The notes beneath the pieces are model-generated. The model had not been told where the DNA came from. It searched no databases and saw nothing but the letters and a program-made list of their open reading frames with translations. A DNA stretch of 64,000 nucleotides from Rhodospirillaceae bacterium (GTDB taxonomy: Bacteria; Pseudomonadota; Alphaproteobacteria; Bin65), in the NCBI GenBank assembly GCA_028819475.1, contig JAPPLJ010000008.1, forward strand, positions 1-64,000, read 5' to 3'. Below are positions 39,514 through 45,672 of this stretch, piece by piece; within the stretch, counting starts at the first letter, position 1, and each line of letters opens with the position of its first letter. Made by a program: the position numbers and the translations under genes.

Positions 39514-39816
39514 CTAGTCCTCCAGCATGGCGTAGAGCCCTTCGCGCACCCTGCCGTGTTCGGCAACGCCGTCGCGCATGGCCTGGATGTAGTCCGCCCA
39601 GGGATATTGATGCATCGCCGCATAATGCATCAGGAGCTGGCCGTTGACGCCGAGCACGAACAGCAGGCCGATATCCGGCTTGCGGATCGCCTCCAGCTCT
39701 TCGTCTGTCAGCTCGTATTCCCCCAACACGCTTTCCGGATCGGCCTCGAAGCGCTCGCGCACCCGGCGATCGCGGTTGAGCTGGTACATCAGTTTCTGGA
39801 CGTAATAGAGGCTCAT
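39514..39816 (-). CDS. LigA-like small subunit of extradiol dioxygenase
   Basis: A 100-residue helical protein of the LigA family, which caps the active site of LigB. It has the typical L-M-Y-Q-L-N-R-D (substrate-cap helix), E-Y-x-L-T-D-E-E near residue 34, and H-Y-A-A-M-H-Q-Y near residue 64. It sits 4 bp downstream of hpaE and 4 bp upstream of the ligB-like gene. A separate LigA subunit is unusual beside hpaE/hpaF, whose classical partner HpaD is a single-chain enzyme. Confidence 0.85.
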   Translation of the reverse strand: MSLYYVQKLMYQLNRDRRVRERFEADPESVLGEYELTDEELEAIRKPDIGLLFVLGVNGQLLMHYAAMHQYPWADYIQAMRDGVAEHGRVREGLYAMLED

Positions 39817-39820
39817 CGTT

Positions 39821-41341
39821 TCAGGCGCCCAGTCTCGGGATTCGGTGATCGCCCAGCGCGACGCAGATATTCTTGGTCTCCATGTAGAAATCGAAGCTGT
39901 AGTCGCCGCCGTCCCGACCGATCCCGCTTGCCTTGGTGCCGCCGAAGGGCGACGGCAGGTGCCGGATATTCTGGGAGTTGACCCAGATCATGCCGGCGTC
40001 GAGCGCATTGGCGACCCGGTGGGCGCGGCCGACATCGCCGGTCCACAGATAGCCGGCCAGCCCGTAGCGCACGTCGTTGCCGATGCGCACGGCCTCGTCC
40101 TCGTCCTCGAAGGGAATGACGGTCAGTACGGGGCCGAAAATCTCCTCCTGGGCGATGCGCATATCGGTCCGGGCGCAGGTGAACAGGGTGGCGCTGACGA
40201 AATTGCCGGCATCCGAAAAGGCCGAGCGCGCGCCGCCGGCGGCAACGGTCGCACCGTCCGCCTTCGCCACGTCCATATAGCCCAACACCTTGTCGAAATG
40301 GACGGGATGGATCAGCGGGCCGACCTCGGTCTCCGGATCCAGCGGATGGCCGACCCGGATGTTGCGCACCCGCGCCGCCAGCTTCTCCACGAAGGCGTCG
40401 TGGATGCTGCGCTGGACGAGGAGCCGGCTCGACGATGTGCAGCGCTCGCCGTTCAGCGAGTAGATCATGAACACGGCTGCGTCGAGCGCCCGGTCCAGAT
40501 CCGCATCCTCGAACACGATCACCGGATTCTTACCGCCCAGTTCGAAATGCACCCGCTTCAGGGTCGGTGCGCCCTGGGCCATGATCTTCGAACCGGTCGC
40601 CGATTCGCCGACGAAGGCGATGGCCCTGATCGCCTCGTGCTCGGTCAGCGCGACCCCCGCATCCTCGCCCAACCCGTGCACCAGGTTGTGCGCGCCGGCG
40701 GGCAGGCCGGCCTCCTGGCTGATTTCGGCGAGGATCGTGGCGGTGAGCGGGCTCCATTCGGCCGGCTTGTGGACGACGGTGCAGCCTGCCGCGAGGGCCG
40801 GCGCGATCTTCCAGGTCGACAGCATGAAAGGCGTGTTCCACGGCGTGATGACGCCAACCGGGCCGATCGGCTGCCGGGTCGTGTAGTTCAGGTGCTCGTC
40901 GGCCGGCAGCGCCAGACCGTCCGCCGCCTCGGGCGCGCGGTCGGCGAAATAGTGGTAGTTGGCCGCCGACCGTTCTGCCGCCGCTTTCATGAAGCGGATC
41001 GTCTGGCCGGTATCGAGGCATTCGAGCAGGGCGATCTCCTCGCGGCGCGCCACGATGAGGTCGGCGATCCGGTGCAGGATCTGCTTGCGCGCCTTGCCGG
41101 AGGCCGTACGCCAGTCCGCAAACGCCGCCTCGGCCGCTTCGGCGGCCTTGCCGATCTCCGCCGCCGTGCCACGGGCAACGTCGCAGAGTTTGGAATTGTC
41201 GACCGGGGTCAGGTTCTCGAAGGTCTTGCCCGACGCACCCGGATCCGGCGCGCCGCCGATATAATGCGGCAGGATGCCGGCGCAGATACGCTCCCGGTAG
41301 GGTGCCAGCTTCGCCAGATGCTCGGTCAGCATATCGGTCAT
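39821..41341 (-). CDS. hpaE: 5-carboxymethyl-2-hydroxymuconic-semialdehyde dehydrogenase HpaE
   Basis: A 506-residue NAD-dependent aldehyde dehydrogenase. The general base lies in H-F-E-L-G-G-K-N-P and the nucleophile in N-G-E-R-C-T-S-S-S. The cofactor loop is I-T-P-W-N-T-P-F. It oxidises the semialdehyde produced by extradiol cleavage of homoprotocatechuate. Assignment to HpaE instead of another ALDH rests on overall similarity, on the ATGA overlap with hpaF, and on hpaG-hpaR across the divergent promoter. The first reaction substrate could differ since the ring-cleaving enzyme here is LigAB-like. Confidence 0.85.
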   Translation of the reverse strand: MTDMLTEHLAKLAPYRERICAGILPHYIGGAPDPGASGKTFENLTPVDNSKLCDVARGTAAEIGKAAEAAEAAFADWRTASGKARKQILHRIADLIVARREEIALLECLDTGQTIRFMKAAAERSAANYHYFADRAPEAADGLALPADEHLNYTTRQPIGPVGVITPWNTPFMLSTWKIAPALAAGCTVVHKPAEWSPLTATILAEISQEAGLPAGAHNLVHGLGEDAGVALTEHEAIRAIAFVGESATGSKIMAQGAPTLKRVHFELGGKNPVIVFEDADLDRALDAAVFMIYSLNGERCTSSSRLLVQRSIHDAFVEKLAARVRNIRVGHPLDPETEVGPLIHPVHFDKVLGYMDVAKADGATVAAGGARSAFSDAGNFVSATLFTCARTDMRIAQEEIFGPVLTVIPFEDEDEAVRIGNDVRYGLAGYLWTGDVGRAHRVANALDAGMIWVNSQNIRHLPSPFGGTKASGIGRDGGDYSFDFYMETKNICVALGDHRIPRLGA

Positions 41342-41748
41342 TCGGCCGCCTCCGCGGTTTCCGCCCGCGCTTTCATATGGTCCCGAATCGTGCCGGCCTT
41401 GAAGTTCAGGTCCGGATGAATCTCGGCGATTTCGAAGGAAAGGGCAACCGGCCGGCGCGCCAGTAGGCCCGCCATATGATCGTTGAGGGCGGCGAAAACC
41501 GCTTCTCCGGCGCCGCGCAAAGTCCGAATGTCCCGCCCGGCGCCGACCCGCAACTCGACATGGACGAAGCCGTTGTCCGGATGGCCGTCGGCGACCCGGT
41601 AGGAGTCCCGCGGCAGCGCCCGGCAGCGGATGCCGGCCAGCGGGAACACGCCGGTGCCGGCCGCAACCCCGGTCAGCCGTTCGAACAGTTCCGGCAGGTC
41701 CAGGGCCTCTTCCAGATTGCGCGAATACTCGATCCGGAAATGCGGCAT
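41338..41748 (-). CDS. hpaF: 5-carboxymethyl-2-hydroxymuconate isomerase HpaF
   Basis: A 136-residue member of the CHMI/tautomerase superfamily. It begins M-P-H-F, so removal of Met exposes the catalytic N-terminal Pro. It isomerises 5-carboxymethyl-2-hydroxymuconate between enol and oxo forms in the homoprotocatechuate route. The ATG at 41746-41748 is fixed by the conserved P-H-F-x-I-E-Y-S start. It is the first gene of the minus-strand operon, about 60 bp downstream of the operator/promoter pair. Confidence 0.87.
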   Translation of the reverse strand: MPHFRIEYSRNLEEALDLPELFERLTGVAAGTGVFPLAGIRCRALPRDSYRVADGHPDNGFVHVELRVGAGRDIRTLRGAGEAVFAALNDHMAGLLARRPVALSFEIAEIHPDLNFKAGTIRDHMKARAETAEAAE

Positions 41749-41781
41749 GTCGGGAGTCCCCGCTCCTCGCGGCAGCACCGA

Positions 41782-41810
41782 TTGACCGGCCGCCGCCAAA
41801 CCATTAACAT
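41782..41810 (+). promoter_or_regulatory. Candidate plus-strand promoter of hpaG-hpaR
   Basis: TTGACC (41782-41787), a 17-bp spacer and TAACAT (41805-41810) form a plausible sigma-70 promoter directed towards hpaG. Its -10 box lies inside the TTAACATGTTAA palindrome, so a repressor bound there would block it. The leader would be roughly 85 nt. Confidence 0.5.
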
Positions 41811-41815
41811 GTTAA
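41804..41815. promoter_or_regulatory. Probable HpaR (MarR-family) operator
   Basis: TTAACATGTTAA is a perfect 12-bp palindrome in the only divergent gap of the hpa locus. AT-rich palindromes of this type are common MarR-family operators. It overlaps the -10 box of the plus-strand promoter and lies at the predicted start site of the minus-strand promoter, an ideal position for repression of both. The regulator gene hpaR is in the plus-strand unit and would then also repress itself. Confidence 0.6.
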
Positions 41816-41844
41816 GTAATATGGCCGGCCGCTTCCGCTGTCAA
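41816..41844 (-). promoter_or_regulatory. Candidate minus-strand promoter of the hpaF operon
   Basis: On the minus strand, a perfect TTGACA (41844-41839), a 17-bp spacer and TATTAC (41821-41816) give one of the best sigma-70 matches in the window. The predicted start site falls in the adjoining palindrome at 41804-41815. Confidence 0.55.
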
Positions 41845-41902
41845 TCGGATGGCCGGCGTGCGCAGGCCACAAAAACAGACCCGTAACCGGAGAAATTTTC
41901 CT

Positions 41903-42784
41903 TTGAAACTTTTGAGCTTTCGTGCCGACGGGCGGGACCGGTGGGGCGCGGCCGACGGCGCCGGCGCAATCGATCTCGGCGCACGTCTGGGCCGCTATCC
42001 CGATCTATTGTCCCTGTTGCGCGCCGAAGCGCTGGCCGAGGCCGAAAAGGCCGCCCGCGGCGCGCCAGCGGACTATGCGCTGGAGGATATCGCCTTCCTG
42101 CCGCCAATTCCCGACCCGGACAAGACGGTGTGCATCGGCGTGAACTACGCAAACCGGGACGACGAATATGTCGACAGGTCGGCGCAGGCGAAATATCCCA
42201 ACGTCTTCATGCGCACGCCGGGGTCGCTGACCGGTCACGGCCAGCCGGTCCTGCGGCCGCCGGAATCCGAACAGTTCGACTATGAGGGCGAGATCGCCAT
42301 CGTCATCGGCAAGCCGGGCCGGCGCATTCCGCAGGACCGGGCCGAAGACCATATCGCCGGCCTGACCTGCATCAACGAAGGTTCGGTCCGCGACTGGATG
42401 CGCCACGGCAAGTTCAACATCACCCAAGGCAAGAATTTTGAGCAATCCGGCGCCGCCGGCCCCTGGATGGTGACGGCCGACGAATTCGACGGTTATGACG
42501 ATCTGCGCGTCACGACGCGGGTGAACGGCGAGGTCCGGCAGGACGATACCACCGCCAACATGATCTTCGGCTTCCGCTATCTGATCGCCTACGTTTCGGC
42601 CTTCACGGCGCTGAAACCGGGCGACGTGATTTCCACCGGCACGCCGACCGGCGCCGGCGCCTTCTTCGACCCGCCGAAATGGCTGGTGCCCGGAGACATG
42701 GTGGAGGTCGAGGCGGCGGGCATCGGCACCCTTGCCAACAGGGTCGCGGACGACGAGAGTCCGCCCGCCCGGTTCGGCGGATGA
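41903..42784 (+). CDS. hpaG: Fumarylacetoacetate hydrolase-family protein, HpaG-like
   Basis: A 293-residue FAH-superfamily enzyme, probably the 2-hydroxyhepta-2,4-diene-1,7-dioate isomerase / decarboxylase of the homoprotocatechuate pathway. The FAH metal site is visible in F-D-Y-E-G-E-I-A, with I-N-E-G-S-V-R-D and S-T-G-T-P-T-G further on. The proposed start is TTG at 41903, giving L(M)-K-L-L-S-F-R-A-D-G, with GGAG ten bases upstream; an ATG 54 bp earlier gives an atypical basic extension. One FAH domain is present, whereas enterobacterial HpaG has two. It overlaps hpaR by 4 bp. Confidence 0.83.
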   Translation: MKLLSFRADGRDRWGAADGAGAIDLGARLGRYPDLLSLLRAEALAEAEKAARGAPADYALEDIAFLPPIPDPDKTVCIGVNYANRDDEYVDRSAQAKYPNVFMRTPGSLTGHGQPVLRPPESEQFDYEGEIAIVIGKPGRRIPQDRAEDHIAGLTCINEGSVRDWMRHGKFNITQGKNFEQSGAAGPWMVTADEFDGYDDLRVTTRVNGEVRQDDTTANMIFGFRYLIAYVSAFTALKPGDVISTGTPTGAGAFFDPPKWLVPGDMVEVEAAGIGTLANRVADDESPPARFGG

Positions 42785-43245
42785 ACGGCGACGGTCTTCC
42801 CGATCCGCCGATGCGGGATTTTTCCCGCTCGCTGCCGATGGCGCTGCTCAGGGCGCGCGAAGCGGTGATGGACCGGTTCCGGCCGTCGCTGCGCGATTTC
42901 GGCATTACGGAGCAGCAATGGCGGGTGCTGCGCGCCCTCCATGACCGCGGCGAGGTCGAGACCGGCGCGCTGGCCCACCTGTGCTGCCTGCTGACCCCCA
43001 GCCTCAGCCGCATCCTGAAGCATCTTGAATCGACCGGTCTGGTCTCGCGCCGCCCCGCGCCGTCCGACCAGCGCAGGACTCTTGTCGCCATTTCGCCGGA
43101 AGGCCGCGCGCTGCTCGAACGTCGGGCGCCGTATTCGGAAGCCCAGTACCGCGCCATCGAGGACGCGTTCGGCAAGGACCGGGTCGACGCCCTGTACGAG
43201 ACGCTCGAAAACCTGCACGACGCGCTGGAAAAGGAAAAATCGTGA
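42781..43245 (+). CDS. hpaR: Homoprotocatechuate operon regulator HpaR (MarR family)
   Basis: A 154-residue winged-helix transcriptional regulator. The region M-R-D-F-S-R-S-L-P-M-A-L-L-R-A-R-E and F-G-I-T-E-Q-Q-W-R-V-L-R-A-L matches HpaR. The recognition helix is around T-P-S-L-S-R-I-L-K-H-L, and the wing is R-R-P-A-P-S-D-Q-R-R. HpaR is a repressor released by pathway aromatics. Its start overlaps the hpaG stop codon (ATGA). The likely operator is the palindrome at 41804-41815. Confidence 0.88.
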   Translation: MNGDGLPDPPMRDFSRSLPMALLRAREAVMDRFRPSLRDFGITEQQWRVLRALHDRGEVETGALAHLCCLLTPSLSRILKHLESTGLVSRRPAPSDQRRTLVAISPEGRALLERRAPYSEAQYRAIEDAFGKDRVDALYETLENLHDALEKEKS

Positions 43246-43329
43246 TTTGACTGATAACCGGTGCGGGTTGACACTGTTCGCCAGCTGTCGATGCGGCAGC
43301 GCGGTGACACCCTGTCGAGGAGGCGCCGT

Positions 43330-43455
43330 ATGACGAACGATCCACCGGACGAACTTCCGGGCCGTCGGCTCCGTCGACACCCCGAACCGGTCGACGGACG
43401 ATACGGCCCGCTCCCGAAAGAACATCCAGTAAATTTGCGCGACTCTACAAGCTGA
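43330..43455 (+). CDS. Possible small protein after hpaR, 41 residues
   Basis: A 41-codon reading frame starts at an ATG with an excellent Shine-Dalgarno GAGGAGG (43317-43323) six bases upstream. The product would be hydrophilic, Arg/Pro-rich (for example G-R-R-L-R-R-H-P-E-P) and resembles nothing I recognise. The 3' end of the frame overlaps the first stem of the folded RNA candidate at 43434. It may be a real small protein, a leader peptide, or chance. Confidence 0.3.
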   Translation: MTNDPPDELPGRRLRRHPEPVDGRYGPLPKEHPVNLRDSTS

Positions 43456-43570
43456 GTCGCTGTGATCGGTCCGAGAGACCGTTACGCGCAAAGGCGCTGA
43501 ACCCCGTCTGACTTCACGCCCGCTTCAACCCGAAGCCGGCGTCGCAAGCGGCGGGGTTCTTACGTTTTTT
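43434..43570 (+). ncRNA. Candidate structured RNA with terminator-like end
   Basis: Several stems can form at once. TTTGCGC (43434-43440) pairs with GCGCAAA (43486-43492), enclosing hairpins GACTC/GAGTC (43441-43458) and CGGTC/GACCG (43467-43481). Downstream, AACCCCG (43500-43506) pairs with CGGGGTT (43552-43558). It encloses a hairpin with arms ACGCC/GGCGT and GCTTC/GAAGC (43516-43542) separated by one C-C mismatch. A TTTTTT run follows at 43565-43570. The element lies between hpaR and the convergent Fic gene, so it is either a separate small RNA or an elaborate 3' end. No known family was recognised. Confidence 0.45.
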
Positions 43571-43731
43571 CCGGGAAAGATCGGGATTTGTGTCCTTTCC
43601 TGCGACGGCGGGACGAAGCCGGTGGATATTGCTAACGCTGCTCTTTCGTTGATATTCGGCCCGACCGATCATCCCGCCCCGGATTTGTTCCGGCGCCCAG
43701 GGCCGTGAAGCGAGGCCGGCCGGGCCCGCCG

Positions 43732-44931
43732 CTACGATGGATCGATATCTGCAAACAGGTTCGGGAATAGCCGCTCGCGATAGTCGAGCGGGAACGACGG
43801 GCGCACCGGCGTCTTCGGCGATGCAGAGGCCAGAAATCCGGCCTCGACGAGTTTCCGCAGCGTATTCCGGGCTGTTCGCTCCGAGGTGTCGAGGGCGATG
43901 CCCGCCCGACCCCGCTCCAGTTCGCCGTTGTGCAGCACGGCAGCCGCGAGGGCCGGCGCCCGCCTGTCGTCGACGACGTCCGCGACAAGGCGGCGATACC
44001 GACGCTCCAGCCCGGCCAGATCGAAGAGCTTCGTCGAAAAGGCGATCTGGTCGAGCATCACCTTCAGGAACCAGATGCTAAATTCCCGAAGCGCCGCTTC
44101 GGAGAGGTTGCCGCGCCCGTCGCGGTCGCCCCGGCGTTCGCTGTCGGCATGATCCATCATCCGCCTGTACTCGCCCCGGTCTTCGAGACCGCGGGCCAGC
44201 CCGCGCGAAATCGACCACAGGCCCTGGGCGCCGATCCCCGCGTTCAGTGCCATGGCGTGCGACATCAGGCGGCTGACACGCCCGTTCCCGTCCGGAAAGG
44301 GGTGGATGTAGTTCAACCGATGATGCGCCGCGGCGATCGCGATGATCCGGCCGCTGGCCGACCCCTCGGCGGACCCGAAACGCCGCTCGAAATACGCCAT
44401 GAAGTCCGGGACGCGGTCGGACGAGGGCGGCCGGTGCCGGCCGACCGCAACCTCTGCGTCGCCGTCCCGGCGCATGCGGCCCGGCACGATCTCCTCTCGC
44501 CGGCCGTCCGGGTGTTCGACGAACCGGAATTCTTCCGGCATCTCCCCGTAGAATGCCCCGTGGATCCAGGCGAGAAACGCCACCGAGGTCGGCGATGGCA
44601 GCTCTCCCGCCAGGTGCACCTCGTCTATCCGTTGCTGGACGATGACGTGGGCGCGCGCTTCGAGCGCCAGAGGGCGGGTTTCTTCGTCGAGTTCGGCGCC
44701 GGCAAGGGCGCGTTCGATATCGTGCGGCCGGGTGTTGTGGCCTTCGATCAGGTTGGAATAATAGCAGTTCATCAGCCGCACGAGGCCGGCCAGTTCCGCG
44801 GCGCTGCCCGGATGCAGGCCGGTTCCCAGGCCGTGCGCGGCCCGTTCGACCTCTACCGCGAGGTCGGCCAGTTCGGCCGGAATATGCTCCTCGAACAGGC
44901 ACGGTTCGATCCTGCCGGGTGTTTCGAGCAT
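43732..44931 (-). CDS. Class II Fic-domain protein (putative AMP transferase)
   Basis: A 399-residue Fic protein. The inhibitory helix S-N-L-I-E-G is N-terminal (Ser59, Glu63, Gly64), which defines class II. The catalytic loop H-P-F-P-D-G-N-G-R-V-S-R is near residue 214 and is complete, so the enzyme should be able to transfer AMP (or another nucleotide) to a protein target when the inhibitory Glu is displaced. The C-terminal third contains a winged-helix-like region (T-S-E-R-T-A-R-N-T-L-R-K-L). The target is unknown. It stands alone; the AT-rich stretch directly upstream (44932-45010) may contain the promoter and suggests transfer. Confidence 0.9.
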   Translation of the reverse strand: MLETPGRIEPCLFEEHIPAELADLAVEVERAAHGLGTGLHPGSAAELAGLVRLMNCYYSNLIEGHNTRPHDIERALAGAELDEETRPLALEARAHVIVQQRIDEVHLAGELPSPTSVAFLAWIHGAFYGEMPEEFRFVEHPDGRREEIVPGRMRRDGDAEVAVGRHRPPSSDRVPDFMAYFERRFGSAEGSASGRIIAIAAAHHRLNYIHPFPDGNGRVSRLMSHAMALNAGIGAQGLWSISRGLARGLEDRGEYRRMMDHADSERRGDRDGRGNLSEAALREFSIWFLKVMLDQIAFSTKLFDLAGLERRYRRLVADVVDDRRAPALAAAVLHNGELERGRAGIALDTSERTARNTLRKLVEAGFLASASPKTPVRPSFPLDYRERLFPNLFADIDPS

Positions 44932-45121
44932 ATATGTTGCCGATCTCTATTTGCAAGAATATTCAAATAAATAAGCATTTTATATATCACTGGCAAGATA
45001 TTTTGCCGATCTTGATTGCCGGTTTTGCCTGCCGGTCTCCGATCTTGCTTCTCGACTGTTGTTCGGCGCGGTGCCACCGGACCGGCGACCGGCGGCGCCG
45101 GGAATTCAGGACCAGCCGCCG

Positions 45122-45646
45122 CTAGGCGTCCGCGCCGGTAAGCAGCCCCGCACAATCGGCGGCGGCGCGCTGCGCCCGGTCGGCGAGCGCCGGACCGTCG
45201 GCGCTGCTGATCGGGTGTTCGATCACGACGAAGGGGTAGCCGTCGGCACCGAGCACACGGGCCATCAATTCGGCCGCGCTGACGAAGGATTCCGTCATGA
45301 TGCCGGCGGAGGGAATCCCGAGGCGTTCTCCGGCAACCGCATCGTGCAAACTGCACGACGAGCAGCTGCCTCAGTCGCCGACCCCGGCGACCAGCGCGTG
45401 CCAGCGCTTCGCCTCGTCCATCAGCGCCGCGTCCGCCGGCGCGCTGAAGTTGGACTTGGTGCGCAGCACGACCTGCGCGACGCCGTAGCGCTGCCGGAGT
45501 TCCGTCTCGAAGGCCGAGAAGAAGCCTTTTGTGCCTTCCTTGCCGTTGGAGATCACCCCGACGATCGCGCCCTCGAGCGCGGCAAGCCGGGCTGCCGGCG
45601 CGAACGCCGTTGCGCCTTCCTCGTGCGACGGGTCGAGTAGCTGCAT
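45122..45646 (-). CDS. UGSC-family selenoprotein with in-frame TGA (Sec92)
   Basis: The frame runs from ATG 45644-45646 to TAG at 45122-45124, interrupted by one TGA at 45371-45373. Reading TGA as selenocysteine gives a 174-residue protein with Sec at residue 92 in V-G-D-U-G-S-C-S-S-C-S-L-H-D-A-V. U-G-S-C is the signature of the UGSC-containing selenoproteins first noted in marine metagenomes. The parts before and after the TGA share one frame and similar codon use and read as one conserved protein. A hairpin immediately follows the TGA (45332-45370). The start has GGAGG nine bases upstream and lies 26 bp after the partner gene. Function is unknown; the motif suggests thiol/selenol redox chemistry. 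A sequencing error hiding a Cys codon would give the known C-G-S-C form. Confidence 0.82.
45332..45370 (-). promoter_or_regulatory. SECIS-like hairpin directly after the UGA codon
   Basis: Reading the minus strand from the base after TGA, GGCAGCTGC pairs with GCGGTTGCC (nine pairs, two G-U). After an internal loop, CGTGCA pairs with TGCACG around a 3-base loop. A 39-nt stem-loop starting at the UGA is the position bacterial SECIS elements use to recruit SelB. The loop does not copy the E. coli fdhF loop, but bacterial SECIS loops vary. Confidence 0.55.
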
Positions 45647-45672
45647 CTTCTCTTCGCCTCCGGGCTGGCCGG

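Larger units (their letters stand above)
43246..43731. other. Long gap between hpaR and the Fic gene
   Basis: 486 bases between convergent genes. The part up to 43455 holds only the weakly supported small reading frame; 43434-43570 is the structured RNA candidate. From 43571 to 43731 I see no coding potential and no clear regulatory site apart from the 3' flank of the Fic gene. Confidence 0.6.

Noticed and set aside
43434-43492. tRNA
   Set aside because: The outer stem and two hairpins resemble part of a cloverleaf, but there is no anticodon arm of correct size, no T-loop consensus and only 59 bases.
45122-45349. Separate 75-residue gene starting inside the UGSC gene
   Set aside because: Its putative start is the middle of one continuous frame across the TGA; the U-G-S-C context explains it better as the second half of one selenoprotein.
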